DNA of 64,000 nt from assembly GCF_003721245.1 (NCBI RefSeq), contig NZ_RIZG01000002.1, positions 280,571 to 344,570 of the forward strand, in the 5' to 3' direction. Below, piece after piece: positions 57,310 to 64,000 of this stretch (its first letter is position 1; every line of letters starts with the position of its first letter). The notes under the pieces are model-generated. The model did no database searches and had not been told where the DNA came from. It worked only from the letters and a program-made list of their open reading frames with translations. The position numbers and the translations under genes were made by a program. This DNA is from Marinomonas hwangdonensis (GTDB taxonomy: Bacteria > Pseudomonadota > Gammaproteobacteria > Pseudomonadales > Marinomonadaceae).

Positions 57310-58671
57310 ATGTCTCAAGAAAAAAACGCTAAACCAGAATTATTGTCTCCAGCGGGGTCATTAAAAAACCTGCGTTATGCCTTCGCCTATGGCGCAGATG
57401 CGGTCTACGCAGGACAGCCACGCTACTCATTAAGAGTACGCAATAACGAGTTTGATTTGGAAAAGCTTGGCATTGGCATTAATGAAGCACATGAGCTGGG
57501 CAAAAAGCTCTATGTGGTCAGCAATATCGCACCCCACAACGCAAAACTGAAAACCTATTTGCAAGACTTGGCACCAGTGATTGACCTCAAACCAGACGCC
57601 CTCATTATGTCCGATCCAGGGCTCATTATGATGGTGCGAGAAGCCTTCCCCGATCAACCCATTCACCTCTCGGTACAAGCCAATGCAGTCAATTGGGCGA
57701 CCGTGAAATTTTGGCAACAACAAGGCATTTCCCGCGTGATTTTATCGCGCGAATTATCGCTAGATGAAATTGAAGAAATTCGCTTAAAAGTCCCAGATAT
57801 GGAGTTGGAAGTCTTCGTTCATGGCGCGTTGTGCATGGCTTACTCTGGTCGCTGCCTGTTATCGGGCTACATGAACAAACGCGACCCAAACCAAGGCGCT
57901 TGCACCAATGCGTGCCGCTGGGAATACAATGCTCACCAAGCAACACAAGACGAAACAGGTCAGATCATCGCCAACAGTAGCGCTTCGGTGCAAATTCAAG
58001 AGCCAAGCGATCAGCTCTTTTTACTGCAAGAACGCGGCCGTCCAGACGAATACATGCCCGCGTTTGAAGACGAACACGGCACCTACATCATGAACTCGAA
58101 AGACTTGCGCGCTATTCAGCACGTCGAACGTCTGGTCAAAATGGGCATACATTCATTAAAAATCGAAGGCCGCACTAAATCGTTTTACTATTGCGCCAGA
58201 ACCGCACAAATCTACCGCCAAGCCATTAATGACGCCGTGGCAGGGAAGCACTTTGATAAAGGCTTGATGAGCAGCTTAGAAAACCTCGCCAACCGAGGCT
58301 ATACAGACGGCTTCTTACAACGCCACCGTCATGTGGATTTGCAAAACTACGAAACAGGCAACTCCATTAGTGAACAACAACAGTTTGTTGGTGAAGTCAT
58401 CGCCACCAACAAGGACTCACTCACCATCGAGGTGAAGAACCGCTTCAGTGTGGGCGACTCTTTGGAATTGATGACACCCAAAGGCAATATCACCTTTCAA
58501 TTAAGCGAGCTGAACGATAAACACGGCCACCCTATCGACGTGGCCAAAGGCAGCGGTCACGTAGTGTTACTACCCTGTCCACAAGACATCGATGCGTCTA
58601 TGGGCATCTTGCTAAGAAATCTAGCGGAAGGACAAACCACTCGCCAACCGCACACTAGCGCAACTGCATAA
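57310..58671 (+). CDS. trhP: tRNA wobble uridine hydroxylase TrhP (YegQ, peptidase U32 family)
   Basis: 453 residues from ATG 57310, the length of E. coli YegQ. A TTG at 57253 would add 19 residues but falls at the predicted transcription start. TrhP makes 5-hydroxyuridine at tRNA position 34 with prephenate as source, independent of oxygen. The U32 signature EVFVHGALCMAYSGRCLLSG and the Cys-rich GACTNACRWEY, likely Fe-S ligands, are present. A GGTGA site precedes the ATG. The ferredoxin gene yfhL follows after 10 bases. Confidence 0.92.
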   Translation: MSQEKNAKPELLSPAGSLKNLRYAFAYGADAVYAGQPRYSLRVRNNEFDLEKLGIGINEAHELGKKLYVVSNIAPHNAKLKTYLQDLAPVIDLKPDALIMSDPGLIMMVREAFPDQPIHLSVQANAVNWATVKFWQQQGISRVILSRELSLDEIEEIRLKVPDMELEVFVHGALCMAYSGRCLLSGYMNKRDPNQGACTNACRWEYNAHQATQDETGQIIANSSASVQIQEPSDQLFLLQERGRPDEYMPAFEDEHGTYIMNSKDLRAIQHVERLVKMGIHSLKIEGRTKSFYYCARTAQIYRQAINDAVAGKHFDKGLMSSLENLANRGYTDGFLQRHRHVDLQNYETGNSISEQQQFVGEVIATNKDSLTIEVKNRFSVGDSLELMTPKGNITFQLSELNDKHGHPIDVAKGSGHVVLLPCPQDIDASMGILLRNLAEGQTTRQPHTSATA

Positions 58672-58681
58672 AGGCGACGAC

Positions 58682-58933
58682 ATGGCATTACTCATCAACG
58701 ACCGATGCATAAACTGCGACATGTGTGAGCCAGAATGCCCGAACGAGGCCATCACCATGGGCGCCAAAATTTATGTCATCGATCCAGACAAATGCACAGA
58801 GTGTGTTGGTCACTACGACCAACCCACTTGCGTCGCCGTTTGCCCGATCGATTGTGTTAAACCCGACCCAGACAGACGCGAAACCGAAGAAGCGTTATAC
58901 GAGAAGTTTGTAGAAATGTATTTTGAGATTTGA
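58682..58933 (+). CDS. yfhL: YfhL-like 2[4Fe-4S] ferredoxin
   Basis: 83 residues. Two cluster motifs: CINCDMCEPECP, and CTECVGHYDQPTCVAVCP, which has the extended spacing of the Alvin/YfhL ferredoxin type. C-terminal helix after the second motif as in the family. It lies 10 bases after trhP, so it may supply electrons to TrhP; this is inferred from gene order only. Confidence 0.93.
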   Translation: MALLINDRCINCDMCEPECPNEAITMGAKIYVIDPDKCTECVGHYDQPTCVAVCPIDCVKPDPDRRETEEALYEKFVEMYFEI

Positions 58934-59010
58934 AGTTCATGCTTGAAACTGAGGGTATCAAAAAATACTATCAAAATAGATAGGCAAAAAAAGATAAACA
59001 GAATGCTGTG

Positions 59011-59295
59011 TTAAGCAAGCGCCCGCATCACAGCTTGTGGCTCTTTTGCCACTACATTCAATAACGCTAATGCTGGCCCATGCGGTGTACGATCGCCTCT
59101 TTCCCAATGCCGTAAAGTCGATACACTAATACAGAACTTCGAAGCAAATTCCATCTGAGTTAAGCCAAGGTTGCGACGTAACTCTGCAACATCAACAGAT
59201 TCTAAACGGTGTGTTTTAGCCGCAATATCTTTGCCGTTGTTTAGGTCAATTGCTTCTTGAAGCCCTTGAGCAATACTTTCATACGCGTTAGTCAT
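59011..59295 (-). CDS. XRE-family antitoxin (HigA/NadS type)
   Basis: 94 residues from ATG 59295 (MTNAYESIAQGLQEAI). The C-terminal half is a helix-turn-helix: ELRRNLGLTQMEFASKFC and SVSTLRHWERGDRTPHG. It overlaps the end of the toxin gene by 8 bases. With the toxin before the antitoxin, the order is that of HigBA/RelE-NadS systems. It should repress the shared promoter at the palindrome upstream of the toxin. Confidence 0.9.
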   Translation of the reverse strand: MTNAYESIAQGLQEAIDLNNGKDIAAKTHRLESVDVAELRRNLGLTQMEFASKFCISVSTLRHWERGDRTPHGPALALLNVVAKEPQAVMRALA

Positions 59296-59635
59296 AATTT
59301 TTCTCCAAAGCAGTTGAAACAAGTATGCCAACTAATTTAGCAAGAGAATTTCTATCCGTTTTAGATAAATTTGCCCTTTCACTTTTCCCAAACATAGTTA
59401 AAAGATAAAGGGGAATTCTCTCGTCGTGGTAATAATAAATCACCCTAACACCACCACTCTTCCCTGTATTGCCACGACTCCATCTAAGCTTACGAATGCC
59501 ACCAGTTCCATCCATAACATCCCCAGCTTTTGGATGTTCAGAAAGGTAATCTATTACAGCCTTACGTTCAGATTCAGAAAGCAAAGAATCCGCCCGTTTG
59601 ATGTATTCTGGTAATTCGGTAATAGTATTCTGCAT
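59288..59635 (-). CDS. RelE/HigB-type toxin
   Basis: 115 residues. The pattern GGIRKLRWSRGNTGKSGGVR followed by VIYYYHDE and LYLLTMFGKSERANLS is that of HigB2/RelE-like mRNA interferases, with basic residues for RNA binding. It would cleave ribosome-bound mRNA when the antitoxin is lost. The reading frame is intact. Confidence 0.9.
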   Translation of the reverse strand: MQNTITELPEYIKRADSLLSESERKAVIDYLSEHPKAGDVMDGTGGIRKLRWSRGNTGKSGGVRVIYYYHDERIPLYLLTMFGKSERANLSKTDRNSLAKLVGILVSTALEKNYD

Positions 59636-59645
59636 AAAGAAAATT

Positions 59646-59662
59646 GTAATCCAATGGATTAC
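59646..59662. promoter_or_regulatory. Palindromic operator of the toxin-antitoxin pair
   Basis: The perfect palindrome GTAATCCA-A-TGGATTAC ends 11 bases before the toxin start codon. Placement and symmetry fit autorepression by the XRE antitoxin dimer. Confidence 0.72.
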
Positions 59663-59688
59663 TTAATGCAAAGCAAGAATCTCCCTAC

Positions 59689-60135
59689 TCAAACAGCAGG
59701 CAAATTTTGCTCTAACCACTGTTTGAATTGTACTTTCGGTAGCGCACCGGATAAACGAGCCACTTCTTTGCCATGATGAAATATCATCAGAGTCGGAATG
59801 GAACGAATATTAAAGCCGCTTGCCGTCGTTTGGTTCTGCTCTGTATCTAGCTTCACAAAACACGCTTTTGTCGACATCTCACTGGCTACCTGTTCAAAAA
59901 CAGGCGCGAATTGCTGACACGGTCCACACCATGACGCCCAAAAATCGACAATCACAGGTAAATCATTGTCTGTAATATAACGTCTAAAATTTTGATCACT
60001 GCCTTTGACAGGACTGGTAGAAAGAACAGGATTCTTACACTTGCCACAAAGAGGCTTATTGCCCAGCTTGTCTTTCGGTACACGGTTTTTGGTCGTGCAG
60101 CTTTGACAAACTATTTGTATCGGTGAATTGGTCAT
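59689..60135 (-). CDS. trxC: Thioredoxin 2
   Basis: 148 residues. An N-terminal zinc finger with two CxxC pairs (CQSCTTKN, CGKCKNPV) distinguishes TrxC from TrxA. The active site is WASWCGPCQQF. It reduces disulfides in the cytosol and is OxyR-controlled in E. coli; no OxyR site could be seen here. Confidence 0.95.
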   Translation of the reverse strand: MTNSPIQIVCQSCTTKNRVPKDKLGNKPLCGKCKNPVLSTSPVKGSDQNFRRYITDNDLPVIVDFWASWCGPCQQFAPVFEQVASEMSTKACFVKLDTEQNQTTASGFNIRSIPTLMIFHHGKEVARLSGALPKVQFKQWLEQNLPAV

Positions 60136-60218
60136 TTTGAGCCTCGTGATTAAGTGCTTTCATTCATAAACAGAACGGGATTAAATCGAAATACGGCATG
60201 TTTGCCAACCTCGAAAAC

Positions 60219-60248
60219 GAAAAAAGCGAATCATTTGATCCGCTTTTT
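60219..60248 (-). terminator. Rho-independent terminator of the acidic protein gene
   Basis: On the minus strand the stem AAAAAGCG / CGCTTTTTT with an inner short pairing (ATCA / TGAT), 38 bases after the stop. Confidence 0.75.
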
Positions 60249-60285
60249 GCTGGCTTAGTAGCCTGATTAAAGTCACACCACTAAG

Positions 60286-60975
60286 CTATTCTTCTTCATC
60301 CGCATGAGATTCAGCTTCAAAACTTTCCACCTGCTCGAAGTTCTCCATCCAAAAATAGGAGCTAACCAAGCTAAACTGGCGAGTTGTGCCTTCGTCCGCC
60401 ACTTGCTTTAACTGCCATACAAGGCCCGGTGCTTCTGGGAAGTGCGTGCCTTTGATTTGATCTTCGTATAAACGATTGATTAACGCATCATCGCCCTGCC
60501 CATTCGCCAATAAACGTACAATAGAAGAATGTAACGACTCATCAAAAATCGCCATATCTTCATCATGGTCTGCAGCAACCGTAATGGCCAACTCAACACC
60601 CGTAGGCTTCGCGAAGGTGCCATTAAAGGCTTCGCGCAACAAGGCATAAGCACTAAAGAAACGCTCATGAAACAAGCAATCCGGGTACTCTTCCCACGAA
60701 CGATCATCCAGCATATCGTGGCTGATTTGATCTATTTTGCCTGTTGCTAACTCAGGGAATAAATGCGTTAACACAGCCTTTGCCGCATCCGCAGGTTCAA
60801 GATCATTGAGCGACATCACGCACATCTCTCTTAACTCTGCCGCATCCATGGCGTCGACATCATCATCGAAATCCATCAGCGTCAGAAGCGCTTTGTAATC
60901 GTTAACAGACCACGCATTTGGAATCTTGCTAATTTTTTGAAAGGAATCAATTTGAACGGTAAACTTAGCTTGCAT
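60286..60975 (-). CDS. Acidic protein of unknown function
   Basis: 229 residues, strongly acidic (FDDDVDAMDAAELREM, DHDEDMAIFDESLHSS, and an acidic C-terminus ESHADEEE), soluble and mostly helical by pattern. I recognise no family. It has an AGGAG site (GGAGTGC) before the ATG and its own terminator, so it is a single, probably expressed gene. Confidence 0.78.
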   Translation of the reverse strand: MQAKFTVQIDSFQKISKIPNAWSVNDYKALLTLMDFDDDVDAMDAAELREMCVMSLNDLEPADAAKAVLTHLFPELATGKIDQISHDMLDDRSWEEYPDCLFHERFFSAYALLREAFNGTFAKPTGVELAITVAADHDEDMAIFDESLHSSIVRLLANGQGDDALINRLYEDQIKGTHFPEAPGLVWQLKQVADEGTTRQFSLVSSYFWMENFEQVESFEAESHADEEE

Positions 60976-61147
60976 TGAGCACTCCTATTTGAACGCCAAC
61001 ATTGCAGGGAAAACACAGTAGGCTTTATGAATAGCCAATAAGGACCTTAAAAAATGAATAGGTCGAGTACCTAATGTACAGGGTGTAGAAGCAAGTTACT
61101 ATTCATATCCAGAGCGGGAAATGATTTGGGCACGTCATATAGCCACA

Positions 61148-61498
61148 TCAAACTAGACTCACTGGCAAAAGCAACCTTATAACACCAAATGCCACGACCC
61201 CACATAAAATGGGCAACCCCATCGATCGGGTGCGAGTCCAAACGCCGAAGGTGACCAATATCCCGACCCCAGTGGCAAACCAAGACACAACATCAGAATG
61301 AGCCGGAACCAAAGAAGTACCAAACATAGCAGCGATCATGGTGGGCCCCAATATGGTTAACCAAGTCGGCATTGAGCCAACTCCGTCTTCCGTTTGTCTT
61401 TTTGCCAAGCTTCGCTTCATCCACATATACGGCAACAAACGAATCAAATACGTACCAATGGCAATGCTGACAAGTGCCAGCCACATAGATGTATCCAT
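61148..61498 (-). CDS. azlD: AzlD-like branched-chain amino acid exporter subunit
   Basis: 116 residues with three or four membrane helices; opens MDTSMWLALVSIAIGTYLIR and contains LPYMWMKRSL, as in AzlD. It pairs with AzlC to export branched-chain amino acids or analogues. It follows azlC by three bases. Confidence 0.9.
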   Translation of the reverse strand: MDTSMWLALVSIAIGTYLIRLLPYMWMKRSLAKRQTEDGVGSMPTWLTILGPTMIAAMFGTSLVPAHSDVVSWFATGVGILVTFGVWTRTRSMGLPILCGVVAFGVIRLLLPVSLV

Positions 61499-61501
61499 AC
61501 C

Positions 61502-62224
61502 TTAATGTTCTCCCACAATAGGTTGGTTTTTTAGCGCGAAAAATAGCACTGCACCGCTCATCGCCGCTAATGGAATGGCAACATTTGGGTACCCTGACAT
61601 TTTCAAAATAACAGCGGTAACAGCCGATAACGCAATGGTCAGAGACCATAAGCGATTATTACAACGCGGAATAATCAAAACGAAAAAAAGCGCCGGCAGT
61701 GCAAAAGGCAGAACATCATTAATCAACGGCCAACGTTGCGTTAACTCTCCACCCGCAATAGCACCCAGTGCGGTCCCCGCGATCCAGCTTAACCAAGCTA
61801 ACACCGCCGCCCCCGTGTACCAGCCTAGCCTTGCTTGCCCAGGCAACTGAGGCAAACGGGCATGGGCAAGCGCAAAAATTTGATCCGTTAAACCATGCAT
61901 CAATGGCAACCACTTCTTATCTTGATTTAAAAAGGGTGAGAGATTTGGACCATAAACGACGTGCCTTGCATTAATCAACAAGGTCATGATGACCACTAAC
62001 CAGAGCGGTGCGCCAGAAGCCGCCATGGCAACAAACAAAAACTGTGATGCGCCAGCGTAAATAAACGTAGAAATCAGAATGGTCTCTAGTACGCTAAAAC
62101 CAGACTGAACCGAAATAAGACCAAATGAAATCGCCACCGGAATGTAACCGCCAAGCAGCGGAATCGCGTCTTTAACGCCTTGTTTCCAAGGCGCTCCTGC
62201 AAGGGTTTGAGTTGTTGTATTCAT
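61502..62224 (-). CDS. azlC: AzlC-like branched-chain amino acid exporter subunit
   Basis: 240 residues with about seven membrane helices. GVKDAIPLLGGYIPVAISFG and the conserved YAGASQFLFVAM, LLINARHVVYG match AzlC. Its ATG overlaps the stop of the regulator gene (4-base overlap), and azlD follows directly, so the three genes form one operon. Confidence 0.92.
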   Translation of the reverse strand: MNTTTQTLAGAPWKQGVKDAIPLLGGYIPVAISFGLISVQSGFSVLETILISTFIYAGASQFLFVAMAASGAPLWLVVIMTLLINARHVVYGPNLSPFLNQDKKWLPLMHGLTDQIFALAHARLPQLPGQARLGWYTGAAVLAWLSWIAGTALGAIAGGELTQRWPLINDVLPFALPALFFVLIIPRCNNRLWSLTIALSAVTAVILKMSGYPNVAIPLAAMSGAVLFFALKNQPIVGEH

Positions 62225-62766
62225 GGTTGCAACTCCTGTTTAGCGTATTCCTGTTTAGCGTAGGTAATGACCATCATTAAGGTCGCCCATGAATCGTCTG
62301 TTTGATAACGATGCGGCACATCGGCGGCAAACGTATGCGTTTTACCAATGTCTAAATAGCGCAAGTCATCATTTTCACCCGCCAGCAATTTCCCACTGAT
62401 TAAGGTGATGGCTTCTGTCGTGCCAGCAATATGCGGCTCAGATTGCTTAATGGTATTGGGCGCACAAGACATCCAATACACATCCACCCTCGGGTTGTCG
62501 TCGCCTTGATCAATCAGCCTAACCTGCACACCGTTTTCTCCCAAAGGGGATTCCACACTGGCAACCAAATCTCCAAACGGCACATCCAGCTGCACCGCCA
62601 ACCGCCAAATCGTTTCTAAAGTCGGATTGCCATCGCCCTGCTCAATACGAGACAAGTTCGACTTCGCCAGTCCCGCATCTAACGCCAGCTGAGACAAAGA
62701 CAGCGCCTTTGCCATACGTAACTTTTGTATATTTCGACCCAAGGAGCCGAGAATGGGTTTATTCAT
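62221..62766 (-). CDS. XRE-family regulator with cupin domain, in front of azlCD
   Basis: 181 residues from ATG 62766 (MNKPILGSLG). ATG 62769 and TTG 62778 lie close; the GAGAGG site favours 62766 by spacing. An N-terminal helix-turn-helix (LSLSQLALDAGLAKSNLSRI, about 22-41) is followed by a cupin sensor domain (about 85-178). Such regulators bind a small ligand in the cupin and control the adjoining transporter; here presumably an amino acid and azlCD. The paired operator repeats upstream support autoregulation. Confidence 0.9.
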   Translation of the reverse strand: MNKPILGSLGRNIQKLRMAKALSLSQLALDAGLAKSNLSRIEQGDGNPTLETIWRLAVQLDVPFGDLVASVESPLGENGVQVRLIDQGDDNPRVDVYWMSCAPNTIKQSEPHIAGTTEAITLISGKLLAGENDDLRYLDIGKTHTFAADVPHRYQTDDSWATLMMVITYAKQEYAKQELQP

Positions 62767-62782
62767 CATACCTCTCAAATTT

Positions 62783-62814
62783 GTTCTATATAAAGAACGT
62801 TCTATATAAAGAAC
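62783..62814. promoter_or_regulatory. Two tandem 16-bp operator-like repeats
   Basis: GTTCTATATAAAGAAC occurs twice in direct tandem (62783-62798 and 62799-62814). Each copy has the inverted arms GTTCT / AGAAC. They end 17 bases from the regulator's ATG and contain TATA-like cores, so a bound repressor would block the promoter. The adjoining XRE-cupin protein is the natural candidate. Confidence 0.72.
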
Positions 62815-62852
62815 AGAAGAAAGTCAATGAGATTATATAAAATGGAGAGGGA

Positions 62853-62970
62853 CTAGAGGGAGGAAACGAGTTCATCAGCTAACGCTTTGATGGACTCGTT
62901 ATAGCTTGAGATATGTTTTGAGGATGTAAGCCTAACGCTGTTTTTGTCTTTGGTTTAATGTGAAAAGCTT
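62853..62970 (-). pseudogene. Degraded duplicate of the GNAT gene's 5' end
   Basis: 62869-62964 is closely similar to 63458-63546, the start and leader of the GNAT gene, same orientation. The copy reads TSSKHISSYNESIKALADEL against PSSKYIPSYNEYIKELGDEV, then stops at a TAG (62853-62855). Its start codon is replaced (ATG to ACA) and one base is lost near codon 6. Only about 27 codons remain. Confidence 0.82.
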
Positions 62971-63028
62971 GAGTTGAAGTGCCGTTTGGACCAGATGAAA
63001 ATTAGGTCTTATTTGCACCTGATTCCAT

Positions 63029-63526
63029 TTAACTGACTCGATACCGTTGAACCACTTTACCATCCAAAATCAGCTCAGAACTTAACTCGCCGCCATTAGC
63101 AATAATCGTATTGGCCGATGCGGAGTTATCTTTATAGCAGTGAATATGAACAACACTTACGTCCATAGCATTAAGCTTTTCTATCGACAGCTTCATTAAC
63201 AACTTACCCAAACCTTTGCCTCGATAAGACGGACGAATACCTAATCCAATATGGCCACCACATTCTTCTATATCGCTATTAAGGTAATGACGTAAATTCG
63301 TCACACCAAGTAACTGATCGCCTTCAACAAGCCACAAGGTTGTACTTGGCACAAAACCGTCAGGCAGATTTATACCCAAGGAAAAATCAGACAACTTCGC
63401 TAAAAGTGCATCAAAATCTTGATGATCAAAACCCATAAGAAAAGGATAACGAACTTCATCACCCAACTCTTTGATGTACTCGTTATAGCTTGGGATATAT
63501 TTTGAGGATGGTAAGACTAAATCCAT
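63029..63526 (-). CDS. GNAT-family N-acetyltransferase
   Basis: 165 residues. The acetyl-CoA site is GLGIRPSYRGKGLGKLLM (the Q/RxxGxG/A motif R-G-K-G-L-G, about 94-111), preceded by the beta strand LWLVEGDQLLGVTNLRHYL. The substrate is unknown. A partial, broken duplicate of its start lies downstream. The next gene upstream (63675-) has the same strand. Confidence 0.87.
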   Translation of the reverse strand: MDLVLPSSKYIPSYNEYIKELGDEVRYPFLMGFDHQDFDALLAKLSDFSLGINLPDGFVPSTTLWLVEGDQLLGVTNLRHYLNSDIEECGGHIGLGIRPSYRGKGLGKLLMKLSIEKLNAMDVSVVHIHCYKDNSASANTIIANGGELSSELILDGKVVQRYRVS

Positions 63527-63674
63527 TTTGTCTCCGGTTTGATGTGGAATGTTGGGATTCTTGGGGGTGTTTGGGTCAGATTAAAAGCTGTCCTATTTTT
63601 TTATCTGACTCTAAATTATTAATTTTCATTTAAATCTAACCCTAATTTTTCTATTACAGGGATTATTTTTTACT

Positions 63675-64000
63675 TTATTCACCTACAATTTCATAATTTA
63701 AATTCTGTGCCCCCTTAGTTGCCAAAAAAGCCAATTCCCGAAGTATTGCAGCCTTCTCGGATATATCTTCAGTTCCAAGTAAAGCACTAGACAAAGAGTG
63801 AATTTTATAATCATAAGTATCTCTATCATCAAGATCACTAAATATATAAAACCTATTCAACCTATATAAATCTATTGTTTTCTCTCCTTTTTCAGTAAGA
63901 GCTATATAATAGAATCCTTCTTTTATCACCAATATTTTATCTTCATAAGTATCAAAATGAGGATGAATTATATGGTAAAATCTACTCTCAATAGGATAAT
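63675..64000 (-). CDS. Partial gene of unknown function, AT-rich
   Basis: The frame is open from the window edge to a stop at 63675, at least 108 codons; a TTG inside (63932) is not needed as start. The visible part (YPIESRFYHIIHPHFDTYE, then KEGFYYIALTEKGEKTIDLY and ILRELAFLATKGAQNLN) is soluble. I recognise no family. Base composition is clearly more AT-rich than the neighbours, which suggests recent acquisition. The 5' end lies outside the window. Confidence 0.6.
   Translation of the reverse strand, partial: YPIESRFYHIIHPHFDTYEDKILVIKEGFYYIALTEKGEKTIDLYRLNRFYIFSDLDDRDTYDYKIHSLSSALLGTEDISEKAAILRELAFLATKGAQNLNYEIVGE

Noticed and set aside
62926..62940. GCCTAAC, which fits the integron core-site pattern RYYYAAC, beside a GNAT gene
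   Set aside because: No matching GTTRRRY partner at a proper distance, and the sequence is explained by decay of the duplicated GNAT start.
1..64000. tRNA, rRNA, riboswitch and insertion-sequence signatures
   Set aside because: Read by eye for T-loop sequences, long inverted terminal repeats and transposase frames; none convincing. A covariance-model scan would be needed to exclude small RNAs.

Overview
The window looks like chromosomal DNA of a marine gammaproteobacterium of the Oceanospirillales/Marinomonas kind. This is an inference from gene content: a TAXI-type TRAP transporter, an Rnf/Rsx electron-transport operon, a MotY-like sodium-motor protein, Pseudomonas-like metabolic genes, and moderate GC with AT-rich intergenic DNA. 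I could not confirm the genus by any search. I see no rRNA, tRNA, CRISPR array, insertion sequence or prophage.

Layout, left to right. Positions 1-2.9 kb: the 5' part of a CPA1 cation/proton antiporter (minus), then a two-gene unit of an oxaloacetate decarboxylase and an RsbQ-type alpha/beta hydrolase. 2.9-7.6 kb (minus): rluF followed by pqiABC, with a 30-bp near-perfect inverted repeat in front of pqiA. 7.8-11 kb: cytochrome b561, a Cache-HAMP-GGDEF diguanylate cyclase and a broken endonuclease/exonuclease/phosphatase gene. 11-16.2 kb: nadE, a small zinc-ribbon membrane protein, a four-gene minor-pilin operon and an alpha/beta hydrolase. 16.3-23 kb: pabB and a Nudix hydrolase, cysH facing a LysR-type gene that has only its DNA-binding half, a dGTPase-like gene, an outer-membrane barrel protein and ilvE. 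23-31.6 kb: a PAS-GGDEF cyclase, an unrecognised 365-residue protein, a TAXI TRAP permease and binding protein, an AgcS sodium symporter and a universal stress protein. 31.8-38 kb: a TerB/DUF533 protein, a DUF1499 lipoprotein, a Nudix hydrolase, dcd, apbC (mrp) and metG. 38.3-45.1 kb: a complete rsxABCDGE-nth operon whose RsxC carries a long repeat-containing tail. 45.2-51.8 kb: an omega-amino-acid aminotransferase, an unknown small protein, an RRM protein, rbsK plus a nucleoside hydrolase, argG and motY. 51.9-60.1 kb: rnt, a YbaN-like protein, a large DUF748/AsmA-like protein, a YdcH-like protein, trhP-yfhL, a RelE/XRE toxin-antitoxin pair and trxC. 60.2-64 kb: an acidic unknown protein, azlCD with an XRE-cupin regulator, a GNAT acetyltransferase with a degraded partial duplicate of its 5' end, and an AT-rich partial gene.

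Several units read as pathways. PqiABC is an envelope MCE system. RsxABCDGE is an ion-linked electron-transport complex. rbsK plus the nucleoside hydrolase forms a ribonucleoside salvage route. trhP-yfhL is preceded by an FNR-like site, which suggests anaerobic control of tRNA wobble hydroxylation. Most of the window is ordinary housekeeping and transport. The less ordinary parts are the putative operators, the RsxC tail, the RRM gene placed directly behind a terminator, the decarboxylase-hydrolase pair, the two unrecognised genes and the gene fossils.
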